Of a stretch of 64,000 bases of DNA, positions 46,664 to 57,966 are shown piece after piece (position 1 is the first letter of the stretch; each line of letters starts with the position of its first letter). Source of the stretch: Saksenaea vasiformis B4078. Lineage: Eukaryota; Mucoromycota; Mucoromycetes; Mucorales; Saksenaeaceae. The notes beneath the pieces were generated by a model. That model made no database searches. It had not been told where the DNA came from and worked only from the letters and a program-made list of their open reading frames with translations. A program made the translations under genes and the position numbers. Location of the stretch: positions 21,952 through 85,951 of the forward strand of contig JNDT01001783.1 in the NCBI GenBank assembly GCA_000697055.1, read 5' to 3'.

Positions 46664-47476
46664 AGAATTAAAGAAAATGTCGTTACTCGTTGATGTTGGA
46701 GAATCTGCCGATTTAGCCGTCATTTTGTTTTTTATTCTTTTTCAGGGGTTGCTGCCTGAAAAGTAGTTCGTTAACAAAGAAAATAAGTTCTAAGTTGTAT
46801 ATATATCATTCGGGTAACCCATTGTCAACTCAAGGTTGAATTATCGTCCAAACGTTTGTGTCCGGACATAGACGTTCATTATAGCAATGATAGGGCTATG
46901 AAGACCTATTAGTATGAGTAGATGTTTTATAGACACCCTTTTTTATCGCGCCTGAGAAACTTATGCGATTCGTCTGTCGCCCTATGCTGCATGATCTTAG
47001 TCTGTGTTACGAATTGCTCCCTGTTCACACAAAATCGAGAAGTTGTCGTTGTGCAACCAGACCTGCCGGAGACCACATCGCCTTAAATCCTCCGCAGTGG
47101 GCTAGAGTGTCCATCCTGGTCCACTTTCTAGTAGAAGGGACTCTTCTATTATTTTGCACGATTCACAAATGGGGTGATCAATCCCAAGCATTAGGTGGAG
47201 GCACCTCCTGGGGACAAGTGAAAGAGCATCCAAGCCCCTTCAGTTATTATCTGCCACTAAGGATTCAGTATGCTGTTGGGACAGCTTTTGCATCGATTTA
47301 TGTACATGATTTGGATTTTCAAGAGTTGATGCGGCACTAATGATGAGAGAGCCTTAGCACAAGTTTGTGCCGTTGATCGACTAAAATTTATTTATAGCAC
47401 GTAAATGTCCGTTCAACAAACAATATGCTTGCTCTGCTTTTATCTTCCCTTTTTTTATATCCACTTCAATGTCACC
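46664..47476. other. Intergenic region; one doubtful ORF
   Basis: Between two plus-strand genes. A 125-codon ORF at 46963-47340 has no recognisable domain and a composition unlike its neighbours, so it is left uncalled. The end is the F-box gene promoter. Confidence 0.4.
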
Positions 47477-49291
47477 ATGATGGCAATGTCCTCGTTTCCC
47501 ACTGAAATTCTAGAAAAGATTGCGTCGTCATTGGCCATGCGTGATCTACGCACTTGTTCGTCCATATGTCGGTCATGGTACTATCTTTTCCAAGTATTCC
47601 TTCATCGTGCAACTGTGCATGTCTATGGAAAGCGGCAGTTACGATCGTTTCTTGCAACGTTAGATCGTGAAGTTGCAGGTGGCGTCTTGTACGGTCATCA
47701 AATCCGAGAGCTGTATATCCATGATCCTCTCCGTATCGTAAGGAAGGATCTTGAGCTATTACAACGCTCCTGTCCGTTCCTGGAAATTGTAGATGTGCAG
47801 CCTACACAGATAGAAGAATGCTGTTCTGCTTTCTATGCAGAAATGTTACATGCGTGGAAACGACTTGTCTATATTCCTGCGCTCCAGTTGTCTCATGACA
47901 CACCCCTATTGCGTATTTTTGGGCATCGCTTGACGCGCCTGGATCTCCGGGCGGATGCCCTACATTATCTTTACACACATGGCAGACTGGTACCTACTCT
48001 TTGTTCCCTTGTCCATATCCGACACTTGACCTTGGCTGCGAAGCACCCAATCGTATTGTCAGTGACCGATATGGAACGCCTCCACGCGAGGGTGCCAAAC
48101 CTTGTGTACCTGGATATGCAAGGAATTGCTCTGAAAAAAGGCACTCTGCCTTCGTGTCGATCTGTCTCCACCAAACTTAACAGCTTCAGTCTGCAACTGA
48201 CATGGTGGACAAAACGGAACACGCAATGGTTGCTCTACATGGCACACAAATACCCATACCTCCGTACCTTGGTCCTAGATATGGCATGCATAGCTTCTCC
48301 AGCATCAGGACAAGCCTACTTATTATTAGGACGACAAATGCGCAAGCTACAATCACTTTGTGTACGCGATCCTTTTTGGCCATGCTCTCTGTTCCTGCAG
48401 GGAATGCGTGATAGTGGCAACAAGCTTGAATCCCTGGAGACAGTAGCCCTAGGCGACGGTGACAACGGATTCACACGGCTTATCTTAACGACTTGGCTTT
48501 TCTTATCACAGTTAACAGTGCAACTGATTTCTCATCTGCCTAGCACTTTAGCACTTCTTAGCCATTGTCACCGTCTAACAAAGCTCACGTTAAAGGTAAC
48601 GAACCAGGCGTACCCTATCGACGTTCTGCTCGATCAGCTGGCGGCACTAAAGTGGCTGGATATCGAAGGGATCCATTTCTATGTAGCTGATAATATAACG
48701 CCGCCACAGAAGCATCTTCTCACTCACCAACATGGACTGCATACACTTAACTTACACGAAGCATCCTTCACTATGGATGTGTTCCGTCATCTAAATCTGA
48801 GATGTCCTGATCTTAGCAGACTCGTTCTTCAAGCATGCGCAGCGAATGTGCCGCGGGACACGATCGAATGCCTGATCGATATGCCCAATCATGAGTTCAC
48901 GCTAATCGATATTGATGGTTTGCGACTGATAAGCAACTCTAAACTAGCGTGGAGAAACCACTATACCATTGGAACAACCACACTCCTTTGTGTTGATCAA
49001 ACAGCAGCTGATATGGCAGGTGAAATCTGGTACCACGCGTGCGACAAACGAGAAGCTTCGTTGGATCAAGAGGCTATCCTGCCAACTCTCCAGAAACTGG
49101 AAGTAGATGACATAAATACGATCAAAGCTTATCATCCAACGCAAAGAGACTGGGAAGTTTGTCACAACTATGTACGAACGCATTTTCTGCATCCAGATCA
49201 CTGGCAGTTAGATATTATCTTAGGCTACGTGAAGATACGGTGTCAGTCAGTAGAGTGGTTCAAGTTTTGGAACGTTGAGCTTGTAGAGTAA
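47477..49291 (+). CDS. F-box protein with LRR-like C-terminal region
   Basis: A single-exon gene of about 604 residues. Residues 4-45 form an F-box (SSFPTEILEKIASSLAMRDL, then CSSICRSWYYLFQVF), which binds Skp1 and makes the protein a likely substrate adaptor of an SCF ubiquitin ligase. The rest has irregular leucine-rich repeat-like segments (LTRLDLRADAL, IRHLTLAAKHP, LVYLDMQGIAL, LRTLVLDMACI, LTKLTLKV, LHTLNLHEAS, LSRLVLQACA) that should form a solenoid for substrate binding. The ATG at 47477 (MMAMSSFPTE) places the F-box at the N-terminus as usual; an in-frame ATG at 47405 would add a hydrophobic leader and is less likely. The substrate is unknown. Such F-box/LRR genes are multicopy in Mucorales. 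Confidence 0.8.
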   Translation: MMAMSSFPTEILEKIASSLAMRDLRTCSSICRSWYYLFQVFLHRATVHVYGKRQLRSFLATLDREVAGGVLYGHQIRELYIHDPLRIVRKDLELLQRSCPFLEIVDVQPTQIEECCSAFYAEMLHAWKRLVYIPALQLSHDTPLLRIFGHRLTRLDLRADALHYLYTHGRLVPTLCSLVHIRHLTLAAKHPIVLSVTDMERLHARVPNLVYLDMQGIALKKGTLPSCRSVSTKLNSFSLQLTWWTKRNTQWLLYMAHKYPYLRTLVLDMACIASPASGQAYLLLGRQMRKLQSLCVRDPFWPCSLFLQGMRDSGNKLESLETVALGDGDNGFTRLILTTWLFLSQLTVQLISHLPSTLALLSHCHRLTKLTLKVTNQAYPIDVLLDQLAALKWLDIEGIHFYVADNITPPQKHLLTHQHGLHTLNLHEASFTMDVFRHLNLRCPDLSRLVLQACAANVPRDTIECLIDMPNHEFTLIDIDGLRLISNSKLAWRNHYTIGTTTLLCVDQTAADMAGEIWYHACDKREASLDQEAILPTLQKLEVDDINTIKAYHPTQRDWEVCHNYVRTHFLHPDHWQLDIILGYVKIRCQSVEWFKFWNVELVE

Positions 49292-49792
49292 AGGAAAAAA
49301 AAAGAAAAATTATGGACGATTGATCGAGATGATACAGTTTGGTCTTCGAAAAAAATTCCTGCTTCAGTACCAGACAGTACTCAGTTCCCAAACGACGTTC
49401 TTCATCATCTTATGGCACCGCTGCTGTAAAGTCAAATAGTGCATTGAGATTGTTCATTTAGGTGATACAGGTTTGAATACACAGCAAGCCAGGTGCAAAT
49501 CTATAATGGTAGGCATCCACCGTAGTTGACAAAATGACGGAGTTCACTGGCATAAAAAAACGCACCAGACGCTGGCGCATGTTTTAATGGCATGGAACAT
49601 GTACCTGACAAGGTTTCCCTGCCCCTTTTGTCTTCCACACGAATACAAGAAGACGAGAACCCTCCTATTTTTTATCTTCCCACGTATAATATAAAGAACA
49701 GAAAGGTGTATGTTATCAATGTTATTAAAAAGAATAAGAATAAACTAGAAAATCAAAAACAGATGCTTTCCAGTTTTGTTTCTTCGTTCCTT
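49292..49792. other. 3' flanks of convergent F-box and eS27 genes
   Basis: No gene. A-rich tracts lie at 49293-49310 and around 49720-49760. Confidence 0.4.
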
Positions 49793-50156
49793 TTAGTTCT
49801 GCTTTCTGCGGAAAGAGGAGCCTGAAAAAAAATACGGTTAGAAAGGTGGATGGAAAAACTCATTGTATGCTTACCCTCAGTCAAGCGAGCACGGCCACCG
49901 GTGGGCTGGCACAAGACAGTACCGCAGGAGGAGCACAGGACAACAGTCTGGGCGTGGCTGAAGACGGTGCTGATGTTCAAGCAGCCTATGATATAGTTCA
50001 CCATCAGTATCTTAAAAATATACGTTGCACCACCGCACAAATCTTACCAGGGCACTTCACATCCATGAAGAAGGAGTTGGGAGACTGAACAAGTCTCTTG
50101 AGCTTGTGGGAACGCTTCTCGTGCTCAACGGAGGGGTTCAAAAGATCGACGGCCAA
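49793..50156 (-). CDS. RPS27: 40S ribosomal protein eS27 (5' exon not located)
   Basis: Zinc-ribbon protein of the small ribosomal subunit. Three exons are clear: 50156-50048 ([20 protein letters not shown], then [13 protein letters not shown]), 49985-49875 ([19 protein letters not shown], then [15 protein letters not shown]) and 49821-49793 (SSFRRKQN, stop). The introns 49986-50047 and 49822-49874 have GT..AG ends and keep the frame. The four zinc-binding cysteines are KCPGC (joined across the intron) and LCSSC; the protein matches eS27 over its whole visible length. The AG at 50157-50158 is an acceptor, so the initiator ATG is in a small upstream exon, as in yeast RPS27 genes where the intron lies very near the start. 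Candidates in 50180-50420 could not be ranked. Confidence 0.93.
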
Positions 50157-51059
50157 CTACAAGACATAGAAAATTTGGTCAATGAACAAATTCCATTCAC
50201 AAAAAACGTCCATGGGATAGGGAAGGAGGATTTGTTCATGTCCATTGCAGGTGTAAATTCATGGTATTTACGCGTGCGTGTGCGTCATGTCATGTTTTCT
50301 ATGCGTAAATAGGCGTGATGCCATAAAAGAGACTTTTTTGTGTTGATATATGTATTCCTGTAGGTCTGCACGCGCGCGTCTGTATGCATGTGTGTTACTG
50401 GTACGAATGCGTGCCATGGCAGTTGTGCGTTATGCGCGTGTGAGGATACGTTTCTGTATATGCGTTTGCCTTTCTGTTGTTCATCCATCCATCCATCCAT
50501 GGTTTGAATCCATCCTTCCCGTTTCTCATCACGCCTTCGCTATTGATCTCCCTTTTGATACTCACAGTCATTTTCTTGAGGGCTCAAAAGAAGGGAGGAG
50601 TCCGTGTAGCGGTGTTCCGCACCTTCTTTAGCTGCATGCTTTGCCACTGTGACTGCAATTTAGAACCTCACTTGATTTCATGATAAGGAATTTCCCGTCT
50701 CCGTTATGGCAACGCACAAGAGTATCTCCGTGGGAAACCTGATCTTCATTCAGCATTGAAAACAATGACAGTCTATTGAAAGTAAAATGATGTTCATATT
50801 TTTAGTGATGTGCCATGCTGACGAAAATGAATACCAGAAAGGAATGGTAACTCCGTCTATATGGACGCTAACTGACATACATATACTTGTTCCGAGAAGT
50901 AATCCGTATTTCATGGAGCTTTAAAACATATCTATATCAAAGGATCCCTTCATTCATTATAATTGAAGTCGCGAAGAAATAGATATTGAATTCAGACACG
51001 AAACAACAAAGAAATCATCACTGTCCTGATATTTATCTATTTATGGGAGACTGATGTGT
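50157..51059. promoter_or_regulatory. eS27 5' intron/promoter region with simple repeats
   Basis: Contains the first intron, first exon and promoter of the ribosomal protein gene. Alternating GCGTG/TGCG runs occur at 50270-50290 and 50368-50400, and a (CATC)n-type microsatellite at 50480-50501. No other gene is supported. Confidence 0.4.
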
Positions 51060-52125
51060 TTTGCAGCATTATCACAGTGTTTATTGAATCATGTTTTACG
51101 CTACACCAAATAAATCTTGCGTCTCTGAAGAGCCAAGTTGACGCTAAAGAAGAATTGAATATGCGGCCATCAGTACATCAATGTTTCGTCTGAAGAGTAA
51201 TCAGCCTACATGGACGTGGCCTTCAGCAGGCGCAAAATTATATTCGGGTAGCATAAAAAATAATTCATGGTTAGTAAATGAAAGATGCTTCGATGTTTTT
51301 TCACTTAAACCCCAAAGGGGTAATCCCGCCATTTTTGAACGGCGTCCAGAGGACTTGAAGCGATACATTGTCTGGCAATCTATCACGGGAGATGAGCGAC
51401 CCTGAGTGTGCGACGACGTTTGCGTACTTTGAGTGTGGGCATAAAGCACCAACACGGCCAAGACGATTCGGGACAGCGGTCATGCGGCTTAAACGGCATA
51501 ACAAAAACATGAGTGATCCTGGATATGTAATAGAAAGTTGACATCCGTACCGGGGATGTTTGTACCAACAGAGCCAAAGAAGAAGGAAAAAAAAAAGAAA
51601 AAAGAAGTGCTCGCTTTAAATATGCATCACCTTCCGTTATCTGAGACATTTTCTTTGTGTAGACAAAAGGAACCTATCTTCAACACGACTTTTGCAAGAG
51701 ACATCGTTTGTATGAGTCAAAAGGACCCGATCACTGGTTTATCGTTTGCATGATATGATAGGACCTTACCACCGACCACATCTTCTGTGCGAGATAACAC
51801 GCCTTTTGGCATGATGTAAAAAATTCGATCATTGCCACGCCTTTTGCATGAGCCAAAGGACCTTATCTTTAACATGGGATAATCGAGTCCTATCGTTAAC
51901 ACATCCTTTCCACGAGAAAATGAAATCGTATCTCTGGCACATCTTTTGCCTTAGATAATGGGAAGCTACCAACGCCACAAACGTAACATGGAAGAGTATG
52001 ACACGCAGATCATAAAATTGGATGAACGTAAAAAGACATCAAAGAGCAGAGTTTATCTGGAGGTAACCCCGAATAATTTCAAATAGACGCAAAGTCATGG
52101 AAAAAATCCTGTAGTTCACAATTGA
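51060..52125 (-). repeat. Dispersed repeat cassette, copy B
   Basis: Inverted counterpart of 20935-21905. Read on the minus strand it has, in the same order, the lead block (52115-51965, with ACCTCCAGATAAACTCTG), an array of about nine ~37-bp units (51953-51640), TATA-like GTGATGCATATTTAAAG (about 51630-51613), a T/C-rich tract, coding-like DNA, an intron-like end at about 51140 (TTCTTTAG) and the tail ATTTATTTGGTGTAGCGTAA (about 51118-51098). Two overlapping minus-strand ORFs (51649-51383 and 51461-51201) are open. The second ends SFTNHELFFMLPEYNFAPAE, matching the broken FTNQEM stretch of copy A. Copy B therefore keeps more coding capacity. No domain is recognised. Confidence 0.75.
51640..51953 (-). 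repeat. Degenerate ~37-bp tandem array (copy B)
   Basis: On the minus strand about nine units carry heads such as GGCAAAAGATGTGCC, ATGCAAAAGGCGTGGC, ATGCCAAAAGGCGTGTT and ACACAAAGAAAATGTC, spaced near 37 bp with some shortened units. The units are far from identical within the copy, so the array is old or under loose constraint. Confidence 0.7.
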
Positions 52126-52543
52126 TATAGATATGACTAATGCTACTTTCACCGATGATTGTAATAAGTGGCGAACTTCAACGAACAGGCCTTTTCGTTA
52201 TTACGGAGGTGCCAGTTAAGAGAAACACATGTGCACAGAAATTGTCTTTCTCAAACGAGAATATCTTTTAAGCTGATAGATACCACAAAACAATCACTAC
52301 CAAACTTACTATCGGGCTAGTCAATATGCTTTCGTTGAGCGCTTACAATAAGTGTACCCAGACATCTCAGTTACGGTGGTCGAATTTTTGGTCTTGATTA
52401 TTCTGGGATAGTCACATTCGATGCGGATTCTCGAACCATCCATGGCGACGGGCGGCCCAATAAAAATAACTCTGGGAGCATTTTTTTTATTCTTTTCCAC
52501 TCAGTAAAACGCGTGCGTTTATTCTTTCCGTTTAATACCACAA
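52126..52543. promoter_or_regulatory. Upstream region of the Sti1-like gene
   Basis: No ORF encoding an additional TPR domain is seen here, which matters for the apparent truncation of the next gene. A CCCAATAAAA element lies near 52454 and a T-rich tract at 52480-52500. No clear heat-shock element array is seen. Confidence 0.4.
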
Positions 52544-53870
52544 ATGTCAGACGATAACAAGCAGCAAGCTTTGGCCGAGAAGGAACTTGGTAACCAGGCA
52601 TACAAGAAGCGTCAGTTTGAAGAGGCCTTGTCCCACTACAACAAGGCTTGGGAATTGGATAACACCAATGTCACCATTTTGACCAACAAAGCAGGTAAAG
52701 AATGAAAACAAACTGGAGGTTGTTTATACAAGTATAAACGTTAATTTTTGTCCATAGCTGTCCTCTTTGAGCAGGAAAAGTACGAAGACTGCATCAAGAT
52801 TTGTCAAGAGGCAGTGGAACAAGGACGTGAATTGCGAGCTGATTATAAGCTCATTGCCAGGTATGAAGGCATAAGAGAGGGAGGAGAAAACGGATGGCTC
52901 ATATTTGTGTGTGTGCGTCTTTTTTTCAGAGCTCTTCAGCGTACTGGTAACGCCTACCTTAAGTTGGATAACTTGGACGAAGCTATCAAGTTTTACGGCA
53001 AATCATTGACCGAACACCGTACTCCTGAGACTCTTCAGAAACTTCGCGACACCGAAAAATTGAAGAAAGAACGTGAGAAGGCTGCCTATTTTGATCCTGC
53101 ATTGGCAGACAAGGCACGTGAAGCGGGCAACGCTCTTTTCAAGGAAAGCAAATGGTAACAACAGCAACTTTTTGGTCTTCATTTTGGATCTCACGTCCCA
53201 ATTCAATTTTGTAGGCCTGAAGCCATTGAACAATATACCGAGGCTATTAAGCGTAACGACAAGGATGTCCGCCCCTATTCTAACCGAGCAGTTTGCTACT
53301 TGAAGCTGATGGCTATCAACGAGGCTCAAAAGGATGCAGACAAGTGTATCGAGCTGGATCCCACTTTTGGTAAGGCAAACACACTGGCATTGAATATATT
53401 GATTAACTGATGCATTTCATTTTCTCGAAAAGTGCGTGGCTACGTTCGCAAGGCTGCCGTGGAATTTGCTAAGAAGGAATACCAGAAGTCCATTGATTTG
53501 TTGAAGGAAGCACAAGAGCACGATAAGGATGGCAAGTGCAGTCGTGAGATTCAGCAACAGCTGATGAAGGCATATACGGCGATGAACCCCATGCAATCTG
53601 GCGGTGCTGAGGAGTCACAAGAAGAGATCCTTCGACGAGCACAACAAGATCCTGAGATCCAGGTAGGTTACCAACTGGATAAAGCATATCGTATGTGTAA
53701 CCTGTATTCTTTTTCTTTGTACATAGCGCATTATTTCGGATCCTGTGATGCAACAGATCTTGCAGCAAATGCAACACGATCCAAAGGCTGCCCAGGAGCA
53801 TTTGAAGAATCCGCAGGTGGCGGCAAATATTCGAAAGCTCATGACGGCAGGTATTCTCAGAGTGGCTTAA
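52544..53870 (+). CDS. Sti1/HOP-like TPR co-chaperone lacking TPR1-DP1
   Basis: Homolog of Sti1/HOP, the adaptor that passes clients from Hsp70 to Hsp90. Six exons: 52544-52693, about 52758-52859, about 52930-53154, about 53215-53367, about 53434-53662 and about 53728-53870. The protein starts at TPR2A ([20 protein letters not shown], then [20 protein letters not shown] with Lys/Asn positions of the EEVD clamp). It continues with TPR2B ([20 protein letters not shown], then [20 protein letters not shown]) and ends in DP2 ([37 protein letters not shown]). Canonical Sti1 has TPR1 and DP1 before this; here the ATG follows directly on non-coding DNA. It is thus the Hsp90-binding half, as in some shortened HOP forms (for example nematode). 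Whether a full-length paralog exists elsewhere is unknown. Confidence 0.87.
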
Positions 53871-56181
53871 TTTTGTTGACTGTACAGATGGAAATAACAA
53901 TAAAACGGGAAAAAAAAATCAAATACTGATCAGAAAGAAAATTTCGTACTAGTTAATGGTACCTTACGTTACACGCTGTGAATTGACACCAGTGCATGTT
54001 ATCTATTCGAACCACAACTAGTTCATTTATGGAGATTACTGGTTAATATGATCCTGGTATACCTGTTAGAACCTGTACACAAGCACGGCATGTGATAGGT
54101 CGAGGCCTGCACCATTTTACATGATAGGGGCAATCAAAGGTGAATGCTGTGAAATAGTTCAACGGTGTCTACGCTAGGATAGGTATCAGAAGTCAAGGAG
54201 ACATACAATGGATATCACGAAATACAACAACGGCGTTCTATTGAAAACGAGTGATTTTATCTGTTTTACTGCAGTGCTCCCCTTCTAACCTGAAAACCGT
54301 CCATGTCAAGAAATTTGGTGGGAACAATCAGCGTAGATTTTCAAATTCTCAATCAGATCAAGTTCAAGGTTATAAAGAGGGTTGGAAGTCGCTATCCGCA
54401 GAAATTGTTACTTGGAAAACGCTCTATGTTGATCGATTTCTTCCGAAAGGCGCCGTAATAGCCGGTTGTCTCATGACGCATTGTTCTCACAATGTCATAA
54501 TTACTATTTAGCTGCTAAATGACTAAATACATGTTGCAGCGGAAGTATTGTATTTTTGTTGATTGTCGTTTCGGGAAAAGCGTATTGTTGTCTTTCAACT
54601 CTCGGTAAGCGAGGTTACACAAACAGCTTAAGAATATACCATCCGTGCTTTTGGCTTTTGTAAGGGAGTAGGTATGCTGCTCTGTGCCAATTAACTTCAA
54701 CATGTCTGAAATTTTGAATTTGTCACATTTAAATTAATTGCCGTTTTGCCTTTTCTCTCTGCCTTAAAAAGTCTAATGATAAACAGCCTTCAGCTCTGAA
54801 ACATATCCAACTGCGATTTCAGAAACGGTGGTCGAGTCAGAAATGTGTGGCCGCGACTCTCAAATGTGAGTGTGTCCAGCGTTGACTTTCCTTGGCAAAT
54901 GAATGTCTCGGCGAACGTTGTATGATGCAATCGGCAAGGATAAGCCATTGCCCCAGCCGATGAGGTGATCAGATCAGGCAGGTCTAAATGATGCCACAAC
55001 TGTCGTCAACACAATCCATTTGAGCGTAAGACGCAGCCGAAAGCATGCTTTGTATTCCATCAATTTATTTTACGCGATCTCTTGGAACTAAGGTTGTTTG
55101 GACGTAATCAGAAAGATACCTTCGCCATAAAAACTTCATGTCGCACAGGATATCCTCTAAGACCGGCACTGTTGGACAAAAGACGACGTAGAAATACACC
55201 GCCTGTACTGTAGAGCAACGGTGCAACCTAGAGAAATCCGGTATGTCGGGTTCTATTTGTCAATGCGGCTGATACTAGTGTTGATTTGATCGCATGGAAA
55301 CGAGAAAATATAGTGCCATTTTAGTGACGATACGTCTCTTCTTTTTTTTTCGCTCTGAGAGCACAGATCGTCTAGGATATGTTGTAGCCATGGAAGGTAA
55401 ATAATCAACTATAATGATTCCTCAATCTATGAGCAGTCTGCTATTCCTCAACCGAGAGCCGTGTGTCCGAGAATCGATAATAACATTTTGATCGGTGATC
55501 CAAAATAGGCAATTTCATAATTATCTTTTTCAAGGGGAGCATCACGCAGTGCTATCCAAGTCTGTATATGATAGATACAAAATCCACGTATTGGGAAGTT
55601 GTGCCATTTATCTTTACTAGTAAGTTTTGCTTTCTGAAAAATCTTAGAGACTTTATCACACCATGACTGTGTAAACTATTCATCGGCTAAAATGCACGAC
55701 CCAGTTCAATTCGCTTTTTAGGTTAGTCAGAAATTCTTTGAGTAACATTTCACTCAATCTAAACAACTGGGCCCTATTCGCGGAATTTCTCTTACCGTGA
55801 TATATGCGGTTAGTGTGTGCATTGAGCACCAACGTTGACAACCTCAAGTCCTTATGGCTTTGCTTGCAGTATTTTAAACAAAGGGGAAGAAGGGAAAGGT
55901 TGATACAAAGAAGGAAAAAAGGTCGTGCCGATGGCTAAATTTGATAAAACGAAATAATCAATTGTGATTAGTGATCACCTTTGACAAACGTATCCCGATT
56001 CTCTGGGTTTTGATATATTGATGGCGGAGTACAAGAAGATCAAAAATAACACGCGTCCCTTCTTCTTGTACGACGTTTAGTTCCGTGGAAGAGAAATTAA
56101 AAAAAGACTTCACTGTTTGTTTCCTTTCTTCTTCTCCTTTTCTTTTCTCGTCTCTATATCTCCAACTTTCTTTTGTTGCCA
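53871..56181. other. 2.3-kb region without a firm gene
   Basis: No supported ORF. Minus-strand 55220-54790 reads as a protein-like but interrupted frame (with YPCRLHHTTFAETFICQGKS) that I cannot assign; it may be an old pseudogene. Poly-T/pyrimidine tracts at 55335 and 56110-56170, the latter just before the UAP1 start. Confidence 0.4.
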
Positions 56182-57747
56182 ATGACAACTGTCCACTTCT
56201 CTGACTCGGAGATCCAATCTCTAAAGACGCGCTTTGAAAATGTTGGACAAAGTCATGTCTTTCGTTTCTTTGATGAATTGTCCCCCGAAGAAAAACAATC
56301 ATTGTACGAGCAGTTGTCAAGCATTGACGTCGACCGGTTAAACCAGATCTACACAACTGCTGTGGAGGGAGCGGCAGCAGCAGAGAGCAAGCAGGATACT
56401 TCTTTGGAGCCCTTGAACGAGCAGGTGTTTGACTCGGTGCTCAACGCCGATCCAGCTATTGTTCGCGCTTGGGAATCTCTAGGAATGAGACAGATTGCGC
56501 AAGGAAAAGTTGCCGTGATTCTCATGGCTGGTGGACAAGGCACGCGGTTAGGGTCATCAGCGCCCAAAGGTTGCTATGATATCGGATTGCCATCTGGCAA
56601 ATCTCTATTTCAATTACAGGCCGAACGCATTCTTCGACTCCAAGAACTTGCGCGTCAGTACACCAGGGCAGGAGAAGGGAAACCTTGCGTTATCCCATGG
56701 TATATCATGACTTCTGGACCAACGCATGAACCCACCTACGCGTTTTTCAAAGATCACAACTTTTTCGGACTTGAGGAGGAAAATGTTATCTTTTTTGAGC
56801 AAGGAACGTTACCGTGCTTGACTATGGACGGAAAAATTATTTTGGAGACTAAAAGCAAGGTAAAAGAGCCAAAGCAAGCTTGGAAGGGTCTGCTGACTGA
56901 CCTCCCTTCTATTTAGGTTGCCATTGCTCCAGATGGTAATGGTGGCATCTACGCAGCCGTTCATAACAAAGGCGTTATTCAATCCTTACGTGAACGCGGT
57001 GTAGAGTACTCGCACTGCTACTGCGTCGATAACTGTCTGGCACGTGTAGCAGACCCGGTCTTCATCGGTTACTGCGTTTCTCGTTCGACGGACTGTGGTG
57101 TCAAGGTGGTCCGTAAGTCGGCACCAGAAGAACCGGTGGGTGTTGTCTGCGTTCGCGATGGTCGTTACAGTGTGGTGGAGTATTCAGAAATCTCACAAGA
57201 AATGTGCGAAAGCCGCCGACCTGATGGTTCCTTGATGTTTGGTGCAGCCAACATTGCCAACCACTTCTTTTCTACGGACTTTTTGGAACGTGTTCCAACG
57301 TTTGCTTCGCAGCTGGAATACCACATTGCAAAGAAGAAAATCAAATTCACCGACCTTGAGACAGGCGAACAAATCATTCCCAATACCAACAGTGGAATGA
57401 AACTTGAATGTTTTGTTTTTGATGTATTCCCCTTTGCCAACAACATGTCTGTGCTCGAGGTCAACCGAGCGGATGAATTTTCGCCACTAAAGAACGCGTC
57501 GGGTGCTGGTGCAGACTGTCCAGAAACCTCCCGCAGAGATATTGTGGCACAGCATCTCCGTTTTATTGAGGCGGCAGGAGGCAAGGTCGTTGGAGAATAT
57601 CAGGATGATCCACAACATCTTCAATTGGAAATCTCACCTTGGGTAACCTATTCAGGTGAGGGCATCCAGGATATTGTTCAAGGAAAAACTATCTCCGTGC
57701 CAGCTGTGATTGAAACAAGACAAGACCTAATCCGCTTGGCCATGTAA
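56182..57747 (+). CDS. UAP1: UDP-N-acetylglucosamine pyrophosphorylase
   Basis: Makes UDP-GlcNAc from GlcNAc-1-phosphate and UTP in the cytosol, the last step of the pathway feeding chitin, N-glycans and GPI anchors (yeast QRI1/UAP1). The ATG at 56182 follows a pyrimidine tract. One 57-nt intron (56860-56916) separates two exons; the protein is about 500 residues, normal for the family. The nucleotide-binding signature LMAGGQGTRLGSSAPKGCYD lies near residue 115. Substrate-site blocks are SGKSLFQLQAERI, WYIMTSGPTHEPT, FFEQGTLPCL, APDGNGGIYAA, DNCLARVADPVFIGYC, VVYSEIS-like VVEYSEIS, NIANHFFS and LECFVFDVFPFA. All key landmarks are intact. In a filamentous fungus with a chitin-rich wall this should be an essential housekeeping gene. 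Confidence 0.95.
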
Positions 57748-57966
57748 AAAAAGAGAAAAAAAAAATCTTTTTCCGCTTGTACAAAACATCTTCTCTCATT
57801 TTCTCTTGTTTTCTTTGCATTTTCCTTATAAAGACCTTTTTTTATTTCTATTTGTATGTGGACAACATTATGTTAAACGAGATGAAGTGAATGGATATGA
57901 TAGGAATGGAAATCTATTTACAACGAAGAAAAAGGGGAGGAGAAGTGGATAAACATGAGACGACTT
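57748..57966. other. Shared 3' flank of UAP1 and the arrestin gene
   Basis: The 219 bp between two convergent stop codons are A/T-rich, with poly-A and poly-T stretches at 57747-57765 and 57837-57845. Confidence 0.5.

Noticed and set aside
46963..47340. 125-codon plus-strand ORF before the F-box gene
   Set aside because: No family features, odd composition, no splice context; left uncalled.
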